Shown: positions 26,096 to 34,014 of the stretch, in pieces
Layout: each line of letters opens with the position of its first letter
How positions within the stretch are numbered: position 1 is the first letter of the stretch
NCBI RefSeq assembly: GCF_029945895.1
Contig: NZ_JAQSDL010000041.1
Span: forward strand, 1-46,110
Direction of reading: 5' to 3'
Source of the DNA: Polaromonas sp.
GTDB lineage: Bacteria; Pseudomonadota; Gammaproteobacteria; Burkholderiales; Burkholderiaceae_C
Length of the DNA: 46,110 bases
Translations under genes and position numbers: made by a program
Notes under the pieces: model-generated
Told to the model about the DNA's origin: nothing
Databases searched by the model: none
The model's input: the letters and a program-made list of their open reading frames with translations, nothing else

Positions 26096-27970
26096 TCAGG
26101 CAGCGGCCGTCTTGAGCGAAGTCATGTAAGCGCGCCAGCCGCCCAGGTGCGAGATGTCCAGGGCCCCTTGCAGCGCTTGCGGCTCGCAGACAAAACCCTG
26201 TACCGTGCTGCCGTCGCGAAGCGCCAGCGTGCCTATGCCCAACGGCGCGGGGATCAGCGCCACAAACGAGCCGTAGGCCGCAAGCGGCATTTCCCAGATT
26301 TCAAGCGCGATACAGGCCCCCTGGCCGGCTCCGACCCGGAGCAGGCCGGGCTTGGGCGGGGTGGTACCCGGCAGCGCGAACAGCCTGTAATCCGGCGCGG
26401 TTTCGGCAGGACCTGCCAGCACGGCGCCGCGCTCGGTCAGTTGTGTGTTCAAAGGCATGCCCGACAGGTGGGCACCCACCACCGCCACCCGCACCGTCAC
26501 CGGCGGGCGCAGGCCCGCGATGGTGCACATGCCGGGCAAAGGCAGTCCGGTCGCGCCCTGGCTCAAGCCGGTGCTGTGGTGGTAACGCTGGCCGAGCTCG
26601 GCCAGTTGCCAGTCGCTGCCGCAAGGCGCGATCAGGGTGATGCCGAACGGCAGTCCGTCCGCGCGCACGGCACTGGGCACCGACAGCGCGGCGTAGTCGA
26701 GCAGGTTCACGAAGTTGGTGTAAGCACCCAGCCTGCGGTTGAGCACCACCGGGTCCTGCTGCATCTGCGCAATCGTGTAGTGCGTCGGTGCCGTCGGCAC
26801 CAACAGCACATTGATGTTGGCCCCCACACTCCCCACTGCGTGTGGATCCGGGTACTCGCTGCCCCTTTCATGGGTGCAGGGGGCTGGCCTTGCTTGGGGC
26901 GGCCCTTCGCTGCGGCCGTCGGCGGAACAAGACCACATCGCGTCGGCCTGCTGACCCAGGCGTTTTACTTCAGTCTGCACTTCGTAGAGATCGGCCGCGC
27001 TGTACTTTTGGCCTGCGGCAATGATGCTGCGCACCGGCTCCACCACCTCGGCCTCATGGGCGTCGAAGAAGCTGCGGATGGCGGTGTAGCGTTCGGCCAC
27101 CAGCGCGCTTTCATAAAGCAGGGCCGCGACCTGCGCCAGCGGTGCAAAGTCGATGGCCACCGCCACGCCGCCCAGGGACTGCAGTCGCACCACGGCTTCG
27201 GAGAATGCCGCTTCGGCGGCAACGTCCCCGTAAAACTCCAGCGTCGCCGGCACGCCGAAACGAAAGGCCGGCGCAAACGGCTCGCTGGCAAGCACCAGCC
27301 GGCGCGAATACGGATCAAGCGCGTCATGCGACATCGCGTTTTCCAGCACCTGCACCGCGGTGGCCACCGTGCGCGCAAAGATGGAGACGCAGTCCACGCT
27401 TTGCGCGGCCGGCACCACGCCACGCGCACTGAGCAGGCCGCGCGAAGGTTTGAGGCCGACGATGTTGTTGAGCCCCGCCGGCACCCGGCCGGAGCCGGCC
27501 GTGTCGGTGCCCAGCGAGAAGTCCACCTGGCCTGTTGCCACCACATAGGCCGAACCGGAACTGGATCCGCCGGATACATAGTCGGGATTGAACGCATTGG
27601 GCACCGCCCCGAAAGGGGAACGCGTGCCGTTCAGCCCGCAGGCAAACTGGTCGAGGTTGGTCTTGCCGGCCAGCTGCGCACCAGCATCGAGCAGCTTCTG
27701 CACAACAAAGGCACTGGCCGGCGGCGTGTAGGCGAAAGCCGGACAGCCCGCGGTGGTGGGCAGGCCTGCGGCATCGATGTTGTCCTTGGCCGCAAAGGTC
27801 AGCCCCGCCAGCGGCCCGGCCGAGGCAGCCTGCGCACTGGTGGTTGCCGGCGCCGCAGCGCGGCAGATCCAGGCCTGCGGCGCCAGCACCATGCCGTCCG
27901 CAGTGGCCGGCATCTTGTCCGGTGCCGGCGGCGTGCCGGTCAGCTCAGGGGTTAAGGAAACTTGCACCAA
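26096..27970 (-). CDS. atzF: Allophanate (1,3-dicarboxyurea) hydrolase
   Basis: 624 residues. Amidase domain with K62 (FAAKDNIDAAG), S136 (VSGGSSSGSA) and S160 (GTDTAGSGRVPA); TTAGCPAFAYTP and TNLDQFACGLNGTRSPFG are AtzF signatures. The C-terminal domain (from about 470) ends in ALRDGSTVQGFVCEPQAL. It splits allophanate to ammonia and CO2. Residues about 347-386 are an extra segment read from a family-1 repeat, just before NVLLVPTAPTHYT, where relatives have a short loop. The start is uncertain: TTG at 27970 or GTG at 27967, no ribosome site and no in-frame ATG close by. First gene of the fifteen-gene row. Confidence 0.9.
   Translation of the reverse strand: MVQVSLTPELTGTPPAPDKMPATADGMVLAPQAWICRAAAPATTSAQAASAGPLAGLTFAAKDNIDAAGLPTTAGCPAFAYTPPASAFVVQKLLDAGAQLAGKTNLDQFACGLNGTRSPFGAVPNAFNPDYVSGGSSSGSAYVVATGQVDFSLGTDTAGSGRVPAGLNNIVGLKPSRGLLSARGVVPAAQSVDCVSIFARTVATAVQVLENAMSHDALDPYSRRLVLASEPFAPAFRFGVPATLEFYGDVAAEAAFSEAVVRLQSLGGVAVAIDFAPLAQVAALLYESALVAERYTAIRSFFDAHEAEVVEPVRSIIAAGQKYSAADLYEVQTEVKRLGQQADAMWSCSADGRSEGPPQARPAPCTHERGSEYPDPHAVGSVGANINVLLVPTAPTHYTIAQMQQDPVVLNRRLGAYTNFVNLLDYAALSVPSAVRADGLPFGITLIAPCGSDWQLAELGQRYHHSTGLSQGATGLPLPGMCTIAGLRPPVTVRVAVVGAHLSGMPLNTQLTERGAVLAGPAETAPDYRLFALPGTTPPKPGLLRVGAGQGACIALEIWEMPLAAYGSFVALIPAPLGIGTLALRDGSTVQGFVCEPQALQGALDISHLGGWRAYMTSLKTAAA
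26820..26917. repeat. Family-1 repeat inside atzF, copy B
   Basis: On the plus strand it opens GCCCCCACACTCCCCACTGC, has TCGCTGCCCC in the middle and closes CTTGGGGCGGCCC, the same order of blocks as the copies in radA and hpaG1 but with about 20 extra bases. In atzF it is read in frame as GPPQARPAPC...GSEYPDPHAVGSVGA, the same frame as the other two copies. Confidence 0.75.
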
Positions 27971-27985
27971 TTTAAAGCATCCATA

Positions 27986-27997
27986 CTTGTGTACAAG
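27986..27997. promoter_or_regulatory. Candidate GntR/FCD operator upstream of atzF
   Basis: CTTGT-GT-ACAAG is an inverted repeat 16 bp before the atzF start codon. FCD-type GntR regulators commonly bind TTGT/ACAA half-sites a base or two apart. A GntR/FCD gene ends the same row of genes 14 kb downstream. Proximity to the start would suit repression. No second copy was seen ahead of the other genes in the cluster. Confidence 0.45.
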
Positions 27998-28072
27998 ATG
28001 AGATGCAAGAGGTGTGCCAAGTTCTGACGGCCGGTTCGGGCCGAAGGCGCCTGCGGGGGTGGCCGCTGATCT

Positions 28073-28130
28073 GCTATTTAATTAATAGCTGCATGGGCTT
28101 GAGGAGAAAGGACTGACAGCGGTTTTGACC
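28073..28130 (+). repeat. Family-2 short interspersed element, copy 5
   Basis: GCTATTTAATTAATAGCTG, then CATGGGCTT, a 7-nt spacer, AAGGACTGACAGCGG and TTTTGACC. The first arm forms a GCTATT/AATAGC stem. It lies in the 271-bp spacer between the atzF start and the end of the MFS gene, where no gene is seen. Confidence 0.78.
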
Positions 28131-28241
28131 TAGGTCTGCAGTTCGCCGGCAGCACTGCCCGCTGGCAGGCGGCGCCTGGAGACGCGACCGAATCGATTCG
28201 GAAAAACTGCGCTGATCCGGCGTCCCGGCAAGCAGGCGCCG

Positions 28242-29870
28242 TCAGCTCTCCAGCACCAGCCGTGTCACCACAGGCGGCGCCTCGCCCAGATGAAACGCCA
28301 GCTTGCGATCGCGCAAGGCCACGTCGCCCGCCGTCACGCGGTCAAAGCGGCGCAGGTGTTCGGTCCAGGATTCGTCGGTGATCTGCTCGACGTAACGCCC
28401 CGGGTCCGAGATGTCGCGTAGCAGCTCCCAGGCCAGGGCCCCCTGGCGCAGCCGGCTGCGCCGGCTTTCCTGCATCAGCGTGCGAAATTCCTGGGCTCGG
28501 GCCGGATCGACGCGGTACTCGATCATGGTGCGCACCTGGCCGGTCAGGGGTGGCGCCTCTGCGCTGGGTACCTTGAATTCGCGCGAAGGCGTCAGGTCCT
28601 CCTCGATGCTGCGGTCACGCAGCAGCAGTTGGGTGGCGCCCATGGCCACCATCGCTGTGGATGCCGCGATCAGCATGCTGGTAGGGACACTGGTGACGGT
28701 GGCAATCTGACCCCAGACCGCCGCGCCCAGTGCGCTGGCGCCCATGATCGCCATCTGGAAAATCGACATGCCGCGCGCGCGTACCCAGTCGGGCAGGGCG
28801 AGCTGCGCCGACACACTCAGGGTGTTGGCGGTGGTGATCCAGGCCGCGCCCGCCAGAAACATGGCCGGCGCAGCGACATAGGCATTCGGCGCAAAGGCGA
28901 TGACGGCCGTGGCTGCCGACTGCAGGCCCATGCCGCCCAGCACCATCGCGTCGCGGGACAGGCTGCGGCGCAGCCGCGGCAGCAGAAAAGCCACCACAAA
29001 AATCGCGCCCGAGCCCATGGACGCCAGCAGCAGCGTGAAGGTGCCGGCACCGCCGCCGTGCAGGCCGCGGGCCACGAGCGGCAGCAGGGCCATCAGGGCG
29101 GTGGAATGAAAGAAGAACAAGGCCACCCGCAGCATCACCGCGCGCAGGCGCGCCGACTGGCGCACGAACTGCACACCGACACGCATGGCGCTGATCAGGC
29201 GCTCGCGGCCGAGCGGGCTGGGCACGTGTTCGCGGCGCCAGCGCATGATCACAAAACCGGACACCAGCGAAAGCACGGCGTTCAGGATGAAAACGTATTC
29301 GCTTCCGGCACCGGCAATCAGCGCGCCCGCCACCAGCGGACCGATGATGCGTGAGGCATTCATGGCGATGCCATTGAGGGCCAGGGCCGCCGGCAACTGC
29401 GCGCGCGGCACCAACTCCGGAACAATCGCCGAAAACACCGGCCAGCGCATGGCCAGCCCGACGCCGTTGGCAAAGGTCAGCGCCAGCAGCAGCGGCGCGG
29501 TCATGGCACCCATCACGATCGTGAGGCACAACACCAGGGCCACCACAGCCACCCAGAACTGCGTGATGATGAAGTAGCGACGCCGGTCCAGGATGTCGGC
29601 GAGCGCCCCGCTCGGCAAGCCCAGCAGGAAAACCGGCAGCGTCGAGGCAGACTGCACCAGCGCCACCCAGATCGGCGAAGTGGTCAGCGAGGTCATCAGC
29701 CAGGCCGCAGCGACGTCGTTCATCCACATGCAGATGTTGGCGGCCATCCAGGTGCCCCACAACATGCGAAAGACCGGCAAACTCAGGGGCGCCCAGGCCG
29801 ACAACGAGGCCGGGTCGTGACGGCTCAGCACTGGCGCGCCGGGCAGGTCCGGCGGGAGGGAGTTGGGCAT
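28242..29870 (-). CDS. MFS exporter with C-terminal antibiotic-monooxygenase-like domain
   Basis: 542 residues from the ATG at 29870 (AGGA nine bases upstream). Twelve membrane helices of the MFS_3/EntS type: FRMLWGTWMAANICMWMNDV, loop ADILDRRRYF, RIIGPLVAGALIAGAG. After about residue 440 comes a soluble part (MIEYRVDPARAQEFRTLMQ, RQGALAWELLRDISDPG, EHLRRFDRVTAGD) resembling the ferredoxin-like ABM barrel often fused to this transporter group. Substrate unknown; enterobactin-type exporters and multidrug pumps are relatives. No linked biosynthesis genes. Confidence 0.88.
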   Translation of the reverse strand: MPNSLPPDLPGAPVLSRHDPASLSAWAPLSLPVFRMLWGTWMAANICMWMNDVAAAWLMTSLTTSPIWVALVQSASTLPVFLLGLPSGALADILDRRRYFIITQFWVAVVALVLCLTIVMGAMTAPLLLALTFANGVGLAMRWPVFSAIVPELVPRAQLPAALALNGIAMNASRIIGPLVAGALIAGAGSEYVFILNAVLSLVSGFVIMRWRREHVPSPLGRERLISAMRVGVQFVRQSARLRAVMLRVALFFFHSTALMALLPLVARGLHGGGAGTFTLLLASMGSGAIFVVAFLLPRLRRSLSRDAMVLGGMGLQSAATAVIAFAPNAYVAAPAMFLAGAAWITTANTLSVSAQLALPDWVRARGMSIFQMAIMGASALGAAVWGQIATVTSVPTSMLIAASTAMVAMGATQLLLRDRSIEEDLTPSREFKVPSAEAPPLTGQVRTMIEYRVDPARAQEFRTLMQESRRSRLRQGALAWELLRDISDPGRYVEQITDESWTEHLRRFDRVTAGDVALRDRKLAFHLGEAPPVVTRLVLES

Positions 29871-29968
29871 GGGGCGGTGTCCTGGAACGGGTCTGGCTTG
29901 AAGGGCCGGCAGCGAATCCGTTTCTGGTCGGGAACCGTTGCTGCCGGGCGGCAGACGCAAATGACCTT

Positions 29969-30358
29969 TTACTGCCCTTGCTGCGCCCAGATGCGGCTGA
30001 TCTGCGCCGACAGCTCCATCGGATCAAAGGGCTTGTGAATCACGTCGATCGCACCGAGCTCGCGGTACTGCGCCACTTCGGCGGCCTGCACCTTGGCCGT
30101 CATGAAAATCACCGGCGTGCCAGCCGTGGCGGGCAGCGCCCGCAGGGCCTTGAGTGTGCTCGGGCCGTCCATACCCGGCATCATGACGTCCAGCAGCAGC
30201 AGGTCGGCCTGGGCGGTCGGTGCCGCGGCCAGGGCTTCGCTGCCGGATGGGCAGGCGATCACGGTGAAGCCGCCGACCGCTTCCAGGGCCATCTGCGCCA
30301 CCATGCGGATATCGGGCTCGTCTTCGACATAAAGAATGCGGGCAAGTGTTTTGATCAT
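29969..30358 (-). CDS. Single-domain response regulator (CheY-like)
   Basis: 129 residues, a receiver domain only. The acidic pocket is in YVEDEPD, the phospho-acceptor is D57 ([13 protein letters not shown]), the switch Thr is in IFMTAKV and the conserved Lys is K109 (VIHKPFDP). No output domain. It lies 15 bp after an Hpt-domain gene on the same strand, so the two probably form part of a phosphorelay whose kinase is elsewhere. Confidence 0.93.
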   Translation of the reverse strand: MIKTLARILYVEDEPDIRMVAQMALEAVGGFTVIACPSGSEALAAAPTAQADLLLLDVMMPGMDGPSTLKALRALPATAGTPVIFMTAKVQAAEVAQYRELGAIDVIHKPFDPMELSAQISRIWAQQGQ

Positions 30359-30373
30359 GGCTATCGTCCTTGG

Positions 30374-30721
30374 TCAGGGAAGAGGTTCATCGGCCGGCAG
30401 GCTGGCCTGCAGCGCGGCAACGGCCAGGGCAATATCGGCGCACCGGGGTGACAAGCGTACCTGACCGGCGGACGATGCCTGTTCGAGCAGCAATTCCAGC
30501 GCCTTGGCGGCTGCGCCGACTGCATGAAAGCCGAGGGTGCCGGCCGTGCCTGCCAGTGTGTGCACCAGACGCTCCAGCTCCGCCCGCGGCGCCGTCTCGT
30601 CGCCGCTGGCCACGGCGTTCCACAGCGAGCGGATGTGCGCGATTTTTTCCGGCAGGGCACGCCGGTAGTCGGCGCGCTGCTGATCGAGAAACTTCTGGAA
30701 ATCCTGCTGCGGGGTACTCAT
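30374..30721 (-). CDS. Hpt-domain phosphotransfer protein
   Basis: 115 residues, all helical. The phospho-accepting histidine is H54 in ERLVHTLAGTAGTLGFHAVG, followed by AKALELLLEQA, a classic Hpt helix pair. It passes phosphate between receivers. The next gene downstream is the CheY-like regulator; the M48 protease gene lies 4 bp upstream. The three minus-strand genes may form one transcript. No kinase is present nearby, so its source of phosphate is not visible. Confidence 0.9.
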   Translation of the reverse strand: MSTPQQDFQKFLDQQRADYRRALPEKIAHIRSLWNAVASGDETAPRAELERLVHTLAGTAGTLGFHAVGAAAKALELLLEQASSAGQVRLSPRCADIALAVAALQASLPADEPLP

Positions 30722-30725
30722 GCCA

Positions 30726-31544
30726 TCAGCTTTTTCGCGCCCGCTCGTACAGCGGCATCACTTTGGGCAGGTTGCGCTCCATGTCGGCAATCCGCGTGGC
30801 GCCGGCCGGATGGGTGCTCAGCCATTGCGGCGGTGCACCTTTGTTGGCGGCGGCCATTTTCTGCCAGAGTGTGATGCCGGCGCGCGGGTCAAAGCCGGCG
30901 CGCGCGCCGAGTTCCATGCCGACCAGATCGGCCTCCGACTCGTCTTCACGGCCAAAACGAAGGTTGAGCAGATCCACGCCCAGACCAGCGACGGTCTGGC
31001 CCAGGTCCCCGAGGCCCAGCAGATTTGACAGCAGGCTGGCACCGATGTTGGTGGCCGCCGACTTGCCCATGCGCTCGCGCGCGTGTTCGCGCAAGGCATG
31101 GGCCATTTCGTGGCCCATGATCATGGCGACCTCGTCGTCATTGAGCTGGAGCTGGTCCAGGATGCCGGTGTAAAACGCAATTTTTCCGCCCGGCATGCAA
31201 AACGCATTGATCTGCTTGCTGCCTATCAGGTTGACCTCCCACTGCCAGTCCTTTGCACGCGGGTTCCAGGCGATGGCATGCGGGATGACGCGCTGGGCGA
31301 TGCGGCGCAGGCGCTGCAACTGCGGGTGGCTGGCGGGAGCGAGGGCCTTCTGGGCCGCCGCTTCCTGCATCATCTTGGCGTATTGCTGCCGGGAGGCCTG
31401 CTCGATTTCCCCCGCCGGCACCAGTTTGGTGAAGCCCGAGTTGCCGCCGACGGCCACCCCCTCACGCTGGGCCTGGGCCGGCGCCGCGCCCAGCAACAAG
31501 GCCGCGGACAAGGCCGCCAGAGTCAGTTTCAATGCAAGTGTCAT
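30726..31544 (-). CDS. M48 family periplasmic metalloprotease
   Basis: 272 residues from the ATG at 31544 (GGAG six bases upstream). A Sec signal peptide (LTLAALSAALLLGAAPAQA) is followed by the M48 domain: zinc site HEMAH at 145-149 and downstream ligand in EDESEADLVGME. FCMPGGKIAFYTGIL and STHPAGATRIADM fit the Oma1/LoiP/BepA group. A soluble or outer-membrane-associated quality-control protease is likely. It lies 4 bp before the Hpt gene. Confidence 0.92.
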   Translation of the reverse strand: MTLALKLTLAALSAALLLGAAPAQAQREGVAVGGNSGFTKLVPAGEIEQASRQQYAKMMQEAAAQKALAPASHPQLQRLRRIAQRVIPHAIAWNPRAKDWQWEVNLIGSKQINAFCMPGGKIAFYTGILDQLQLNDDEVAMIMGHEMAHALREHARERMGKSAATNIGASLLSNLLGLGDLGQTVAGLGVDLLNLRFGREDESEADLVGMELGARAGFDPRAGITLWQKMAAANKGAPPQWLSTHPAGATRIADMERNLPKVMPLYERARKS

Positions 31545-31611
31545 CGCCTTCTCCAAATAAAGGGCAGGTTCCGGTCGGCCGGGCAAAAAGCCCACAGCGT
31601 ATTATTCCCGG

Positions 31612-33018
31612 ATGAGCGAGACCTTATCCGACGATCCCCAGGCAAAACGTCAGCCAACGCCGCTTTCTGAAGCTCATCTTTCCCCAACCACTCCCGCCCA
31701 AGCCGCGCGCCCAAGCTGGGGCGAGACCCTGCGCGTCTACCTGGAAGCCCCCACCCTGCGCATGCTGCTGCTGGGCTTTTCCGCCGGCCTGCCGCTGCTG
31801 CTGGTGTTCGGCACGCTGAGTTTCTGGCTGCGCGAGGCCGGCATTGACCGCACCACCATCGGTTACCTGAGCTGGGTTGGGCTGGCGTATGGCTTCAAAT
31901 GGGTCTGGGCGCCGCTGGTGGACCGGCTGCCGATTCCGCTGCTGACGCGGTTGCTGGGGCGCCGGCGCAGCTGGCTGCTGCTGTCGCAGTCCGTCATCAT
32001 GGCAGCCCTGGTCGGCATGGCGCTGACCGATCCCAAAATCGCTCTGCTGCCGGTGGTCTGGTGCGCCCTGGCGGTGGCCTTCGGTTCGGCCACGCAGGAT
32101 ATTGCCCTGGACGCCTTTCGCATCGAGTCGGCCGACGTGCAGCGCCAGGCCGCGCTGGCGGCGGCCTACCAGACCGGCTACCGCATGGCAATGATCTGGG
32201 CCGGCGCCGGTGTGCTGTGGATCGCCGCGCGGGCCGAAGTCGCGGGTGCGGGCGGTGTCATCGGCTACCAGCACGGTGCCTGGCAGATCGCCTACTTCGC
32301 GATGGCGGCGTCCATGCTGCTGGGCGTGGTGACGGTGCTTTTTTCCCCCGAGCCTGCGCCGCGCGAGCTGCCGCCTGCGCGCAACGCCGCCGAGTGGCTG
32401 AAAAGCGCGTTGGTCGAACCCTTTGCCGACTTCCTGCACCGCTACGGCAAACAGGCGGCGCTGATCCTGATGCTGATCGCCGTCTACCGCATCAGCGACG
32501 TGGTGATGGGCATCATGGCCAACCCTTTCTACGTCGACATGGGTTACACCAAGGACGAGGTCGCCGCCGTCACCAAGATCTATGGCGTGATCATGACGCT
32601 GGTCGGTGCCTTTGTGGGCGGGGCGCTGGCCATGCGGTTTGGCGTGATGCGGGTGCTGATGCTGGGCGCCGTGCTGAGCGCCGGCAGCAACCTGCTGTTT
32701 GCCTGGCTGGGAACGCTCGGCCACGATGTCCATGCGCTAATCTTCGTGATCTCGGCTGACAACCTGTCCAGCGGCATTGCCTCGGCGGCCTTCATCGCCT
32801 ACCTCTCAAGCCTGACCAACATCAACTATTCGGCCACACAATACGCCTTGTTCAGCTCCATGATGCTGCTGCTTCCCAAGTTTCTGGCGGGTTACTCGGG
32901 CACCTACGTGGACGCGTTTGGTTACAGCAGCTTCTTCACGGGCACGGCCTTGCTGGGGGTGCCGGTGCTGCTGCTGGTGTGGCTGACTTCACGCATGAAA
33001 ATGCCTCCAAGTCCTTGA
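31612..33018 (+). CDS. ampG: AmpG-family muropeptide permease
   Basis: 468 residues with about twelve membrane helices. AmpG signatures are LLGFSAGLPLLLVFGTLSFWL, GYLSWVGLAYGFKWVWAPLVDR, LGRRRSWLLLSQ and SATQDIALDAFRIE. It imports anhydro-muropeptides for cell wall recycling. The last few codons (RMKMPPSP) and the TGA are read from family-2 repeat copy 8 lying antisense at the gene end, so the tail probably differs from relatives. It diverges from the M48 protease gene with a 67-bp spacer. Confidence 0.92.
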   Translation: MSETLSDDPQAKRQPTPLSEAHLSPTTPAQAARPSWGETLRVYLEAPTLRMLLLGFSAGLPLLLVFGTLSFWLREAGIDRTTIGYLSWVGLAYGFKWVWAPLVDRLPIPLLTRLLGRRRSWLLLSQSVIMAALVGMALTDPKIALLPVVWCALAVAFGSATQDIALDAFRIESADVQRQAALAAAYQTGYRMAMIWAGAGVLWIAARAEVAGAGGVIGYQHGAWQIAYFAMAASMLLGVVTVLFSPEPAPRELPPARNAAEWLKSALVEPFADFLHRYGKQAALILMLIAVYRISDVVMGIMANPFYVDMGYTKDEVAAVTKIYGVIMTLVGAFVGGALAMRFGVMRVLMLGAVLSAGSNLLFAWLGTLGHDVHALIFVISADNLSSGIASAAFIAYLSSLTNINYSATQYALFSSMMLLLPKFLAGYSGTYVDAFGYSSFFTGTALLGVPVLLLVWLTSRMKMPPSP

Positions 33019-33051
33019 CTCACAAGCGCAAACAGCTATTGTTTTCATAGC
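32994..33051 (-). repeat. Family-2 short interspersed element, copy 8, at the ampG end
   Basis: On the minus strand: GCTATGAAAACAATAGCTG, TTTGCGCTT, a 7-nt spacer, AAGGACTTGGAGGC, then ATTTT. The arm is a GCTAT/ATAGC stem. It covers the last eight codons and the stop of ampG and the following 33 bp. Confidence 0.75.
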
Positions 33052-33176
33052 GCCTTGAGATGTCTCCGGCGAACCAGTCCGGGGAACTGCGACGGTTTAC
33101 CTAACTTTACGGCGGCTTTAACGCGACTTGTTGCGCCGCGCGCACCATGAAGCGGTCATTTGACGAAGGAGCCTCC

Positions 33177-34001
33177 ATGAGTGACAGTACCCCCAGCCCT
33201 TTCACCACCGACGTGCTGGCGACCAGCCCGGCGGCGGGCGCCACTGGCTACACTGATCAGCCCTCCAGCACTCGCGCAGCGAATCCGCCCATGACACAGC
33301 AACTTCTGATGATCGAAGACGACACCCGCCTGGCGACCATGGTGGGGGAATACCTGCGCCAGTCGGGCTACGGGTTCACCCATGCGGTCGACGGCGGCAA
33401 GGGCCTGGAAGCACTGCAAAACTGCAAGCCCGATCTGGTGATTCTCGACCTGATGCTGCCCGACATGGACGGTCTCGAAGTGTGCCGGCGCATCAAAGGG
33501 CTGGGCGGCGACGCCGGCCGCACGGCCGTGCTGATGCTGACTGCCAAGGGCGACCCGATGGACCGCATTGTCGGCCTGGAAATCGGCGCCGACGACTACC
33601 TGCCCAAGCCCTTTGAGCCGCGCGAACTGCTGGCCCGCATCCGCGCCGTGCTGCGCCGCGGCGGCGAGACCGCCAGCACGGGCGGCAGCCAGCAGGCCAT
33701 GCGCTTCGGCTCGCTCGAGATCGACCGCGATGCGCGCACCGTGTCGGTCTCCGGCAAGGTCTGCGAGTTGACCTCCTACCAGTTCGACCTGCTGGTGGCG
33801 CTGGCCGAGCGCGCCGGCCGCGTCCTCTCCAGGGACCAGATCATGGAAGCCGTGCGCGGCCGCGAGCTCGAAGCTTTTGACCGTTCGATCGACGTGCACA
33901 TGGGCCGCATCCGCAGCGCCATCGAGCTCGATGCGAAGGACCCCAAACGCATCCTGACCGTGCGCGGTGTGGGCTACGTGTTTGCCAAGCAGCAGGATTA
34001 G
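33177..34001 (+). CDS. OmpR-family response regulator with N-terminal extension
   Basis: 274 residues from the ATG preceded by AAGGAG five bases upstream. About 40 Ser/Thr/Pro-rich residues come first, then the receiver (MTQQLLMIEDD; D91 in LVILDLMLPDMDG; YLPKPFEPRELL) and the winged helix (LTSYQFDLLVALAERAG, SIDVHMGRIRSAI, VRGVGYVF). RstA-like regulators usually start near the internal MTQQ (33291), so the extension is either real or a start-site matter; the good ribosome site favours the longer form. The kinase gene follows 13 bp later. Confidence 0.92.
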   Translation: MSDSTPSPFTTDVLATSPAAGATGYTDQPSSTRAANPPMTQQLLMIEDDTRLATMVGEYLRQSGYGFTHAVDGGKGLEALQNCKPDLVILDLMLPDMDGLEVCRRIKGLGGDAGRTAVLMLTAKGDPMDRIVGLEIGADDYLPKPFEPRELLARIRAVLRRGGETASTGGSQQAMRFGSLEIDRDARTVSVSGKVCELTSYQFDLLVALAERAGRVLSRDQIMEAVRGRELEAFDRSIDVHMGRIRSAIELDAKDPKRILTVRGVGYVFAKQQD

Positions 34002-34014
34002 GGCTTTACGCACG

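Noticed and set aside
26093..27955. 620-codon open frame on the plus strand
   Set aside because: It is antisense to atzF, rich in Arg, His and Gln as expected from GC-rich codon bias, and shows no recognisable motif; atzF has full catalytic motifs.
13096..27970. Recently transferred island with integrase or att sites
   Set aside because: No integrase, tRNA edge or direct repeat flanks were seen, and base composition is like the neighbours.
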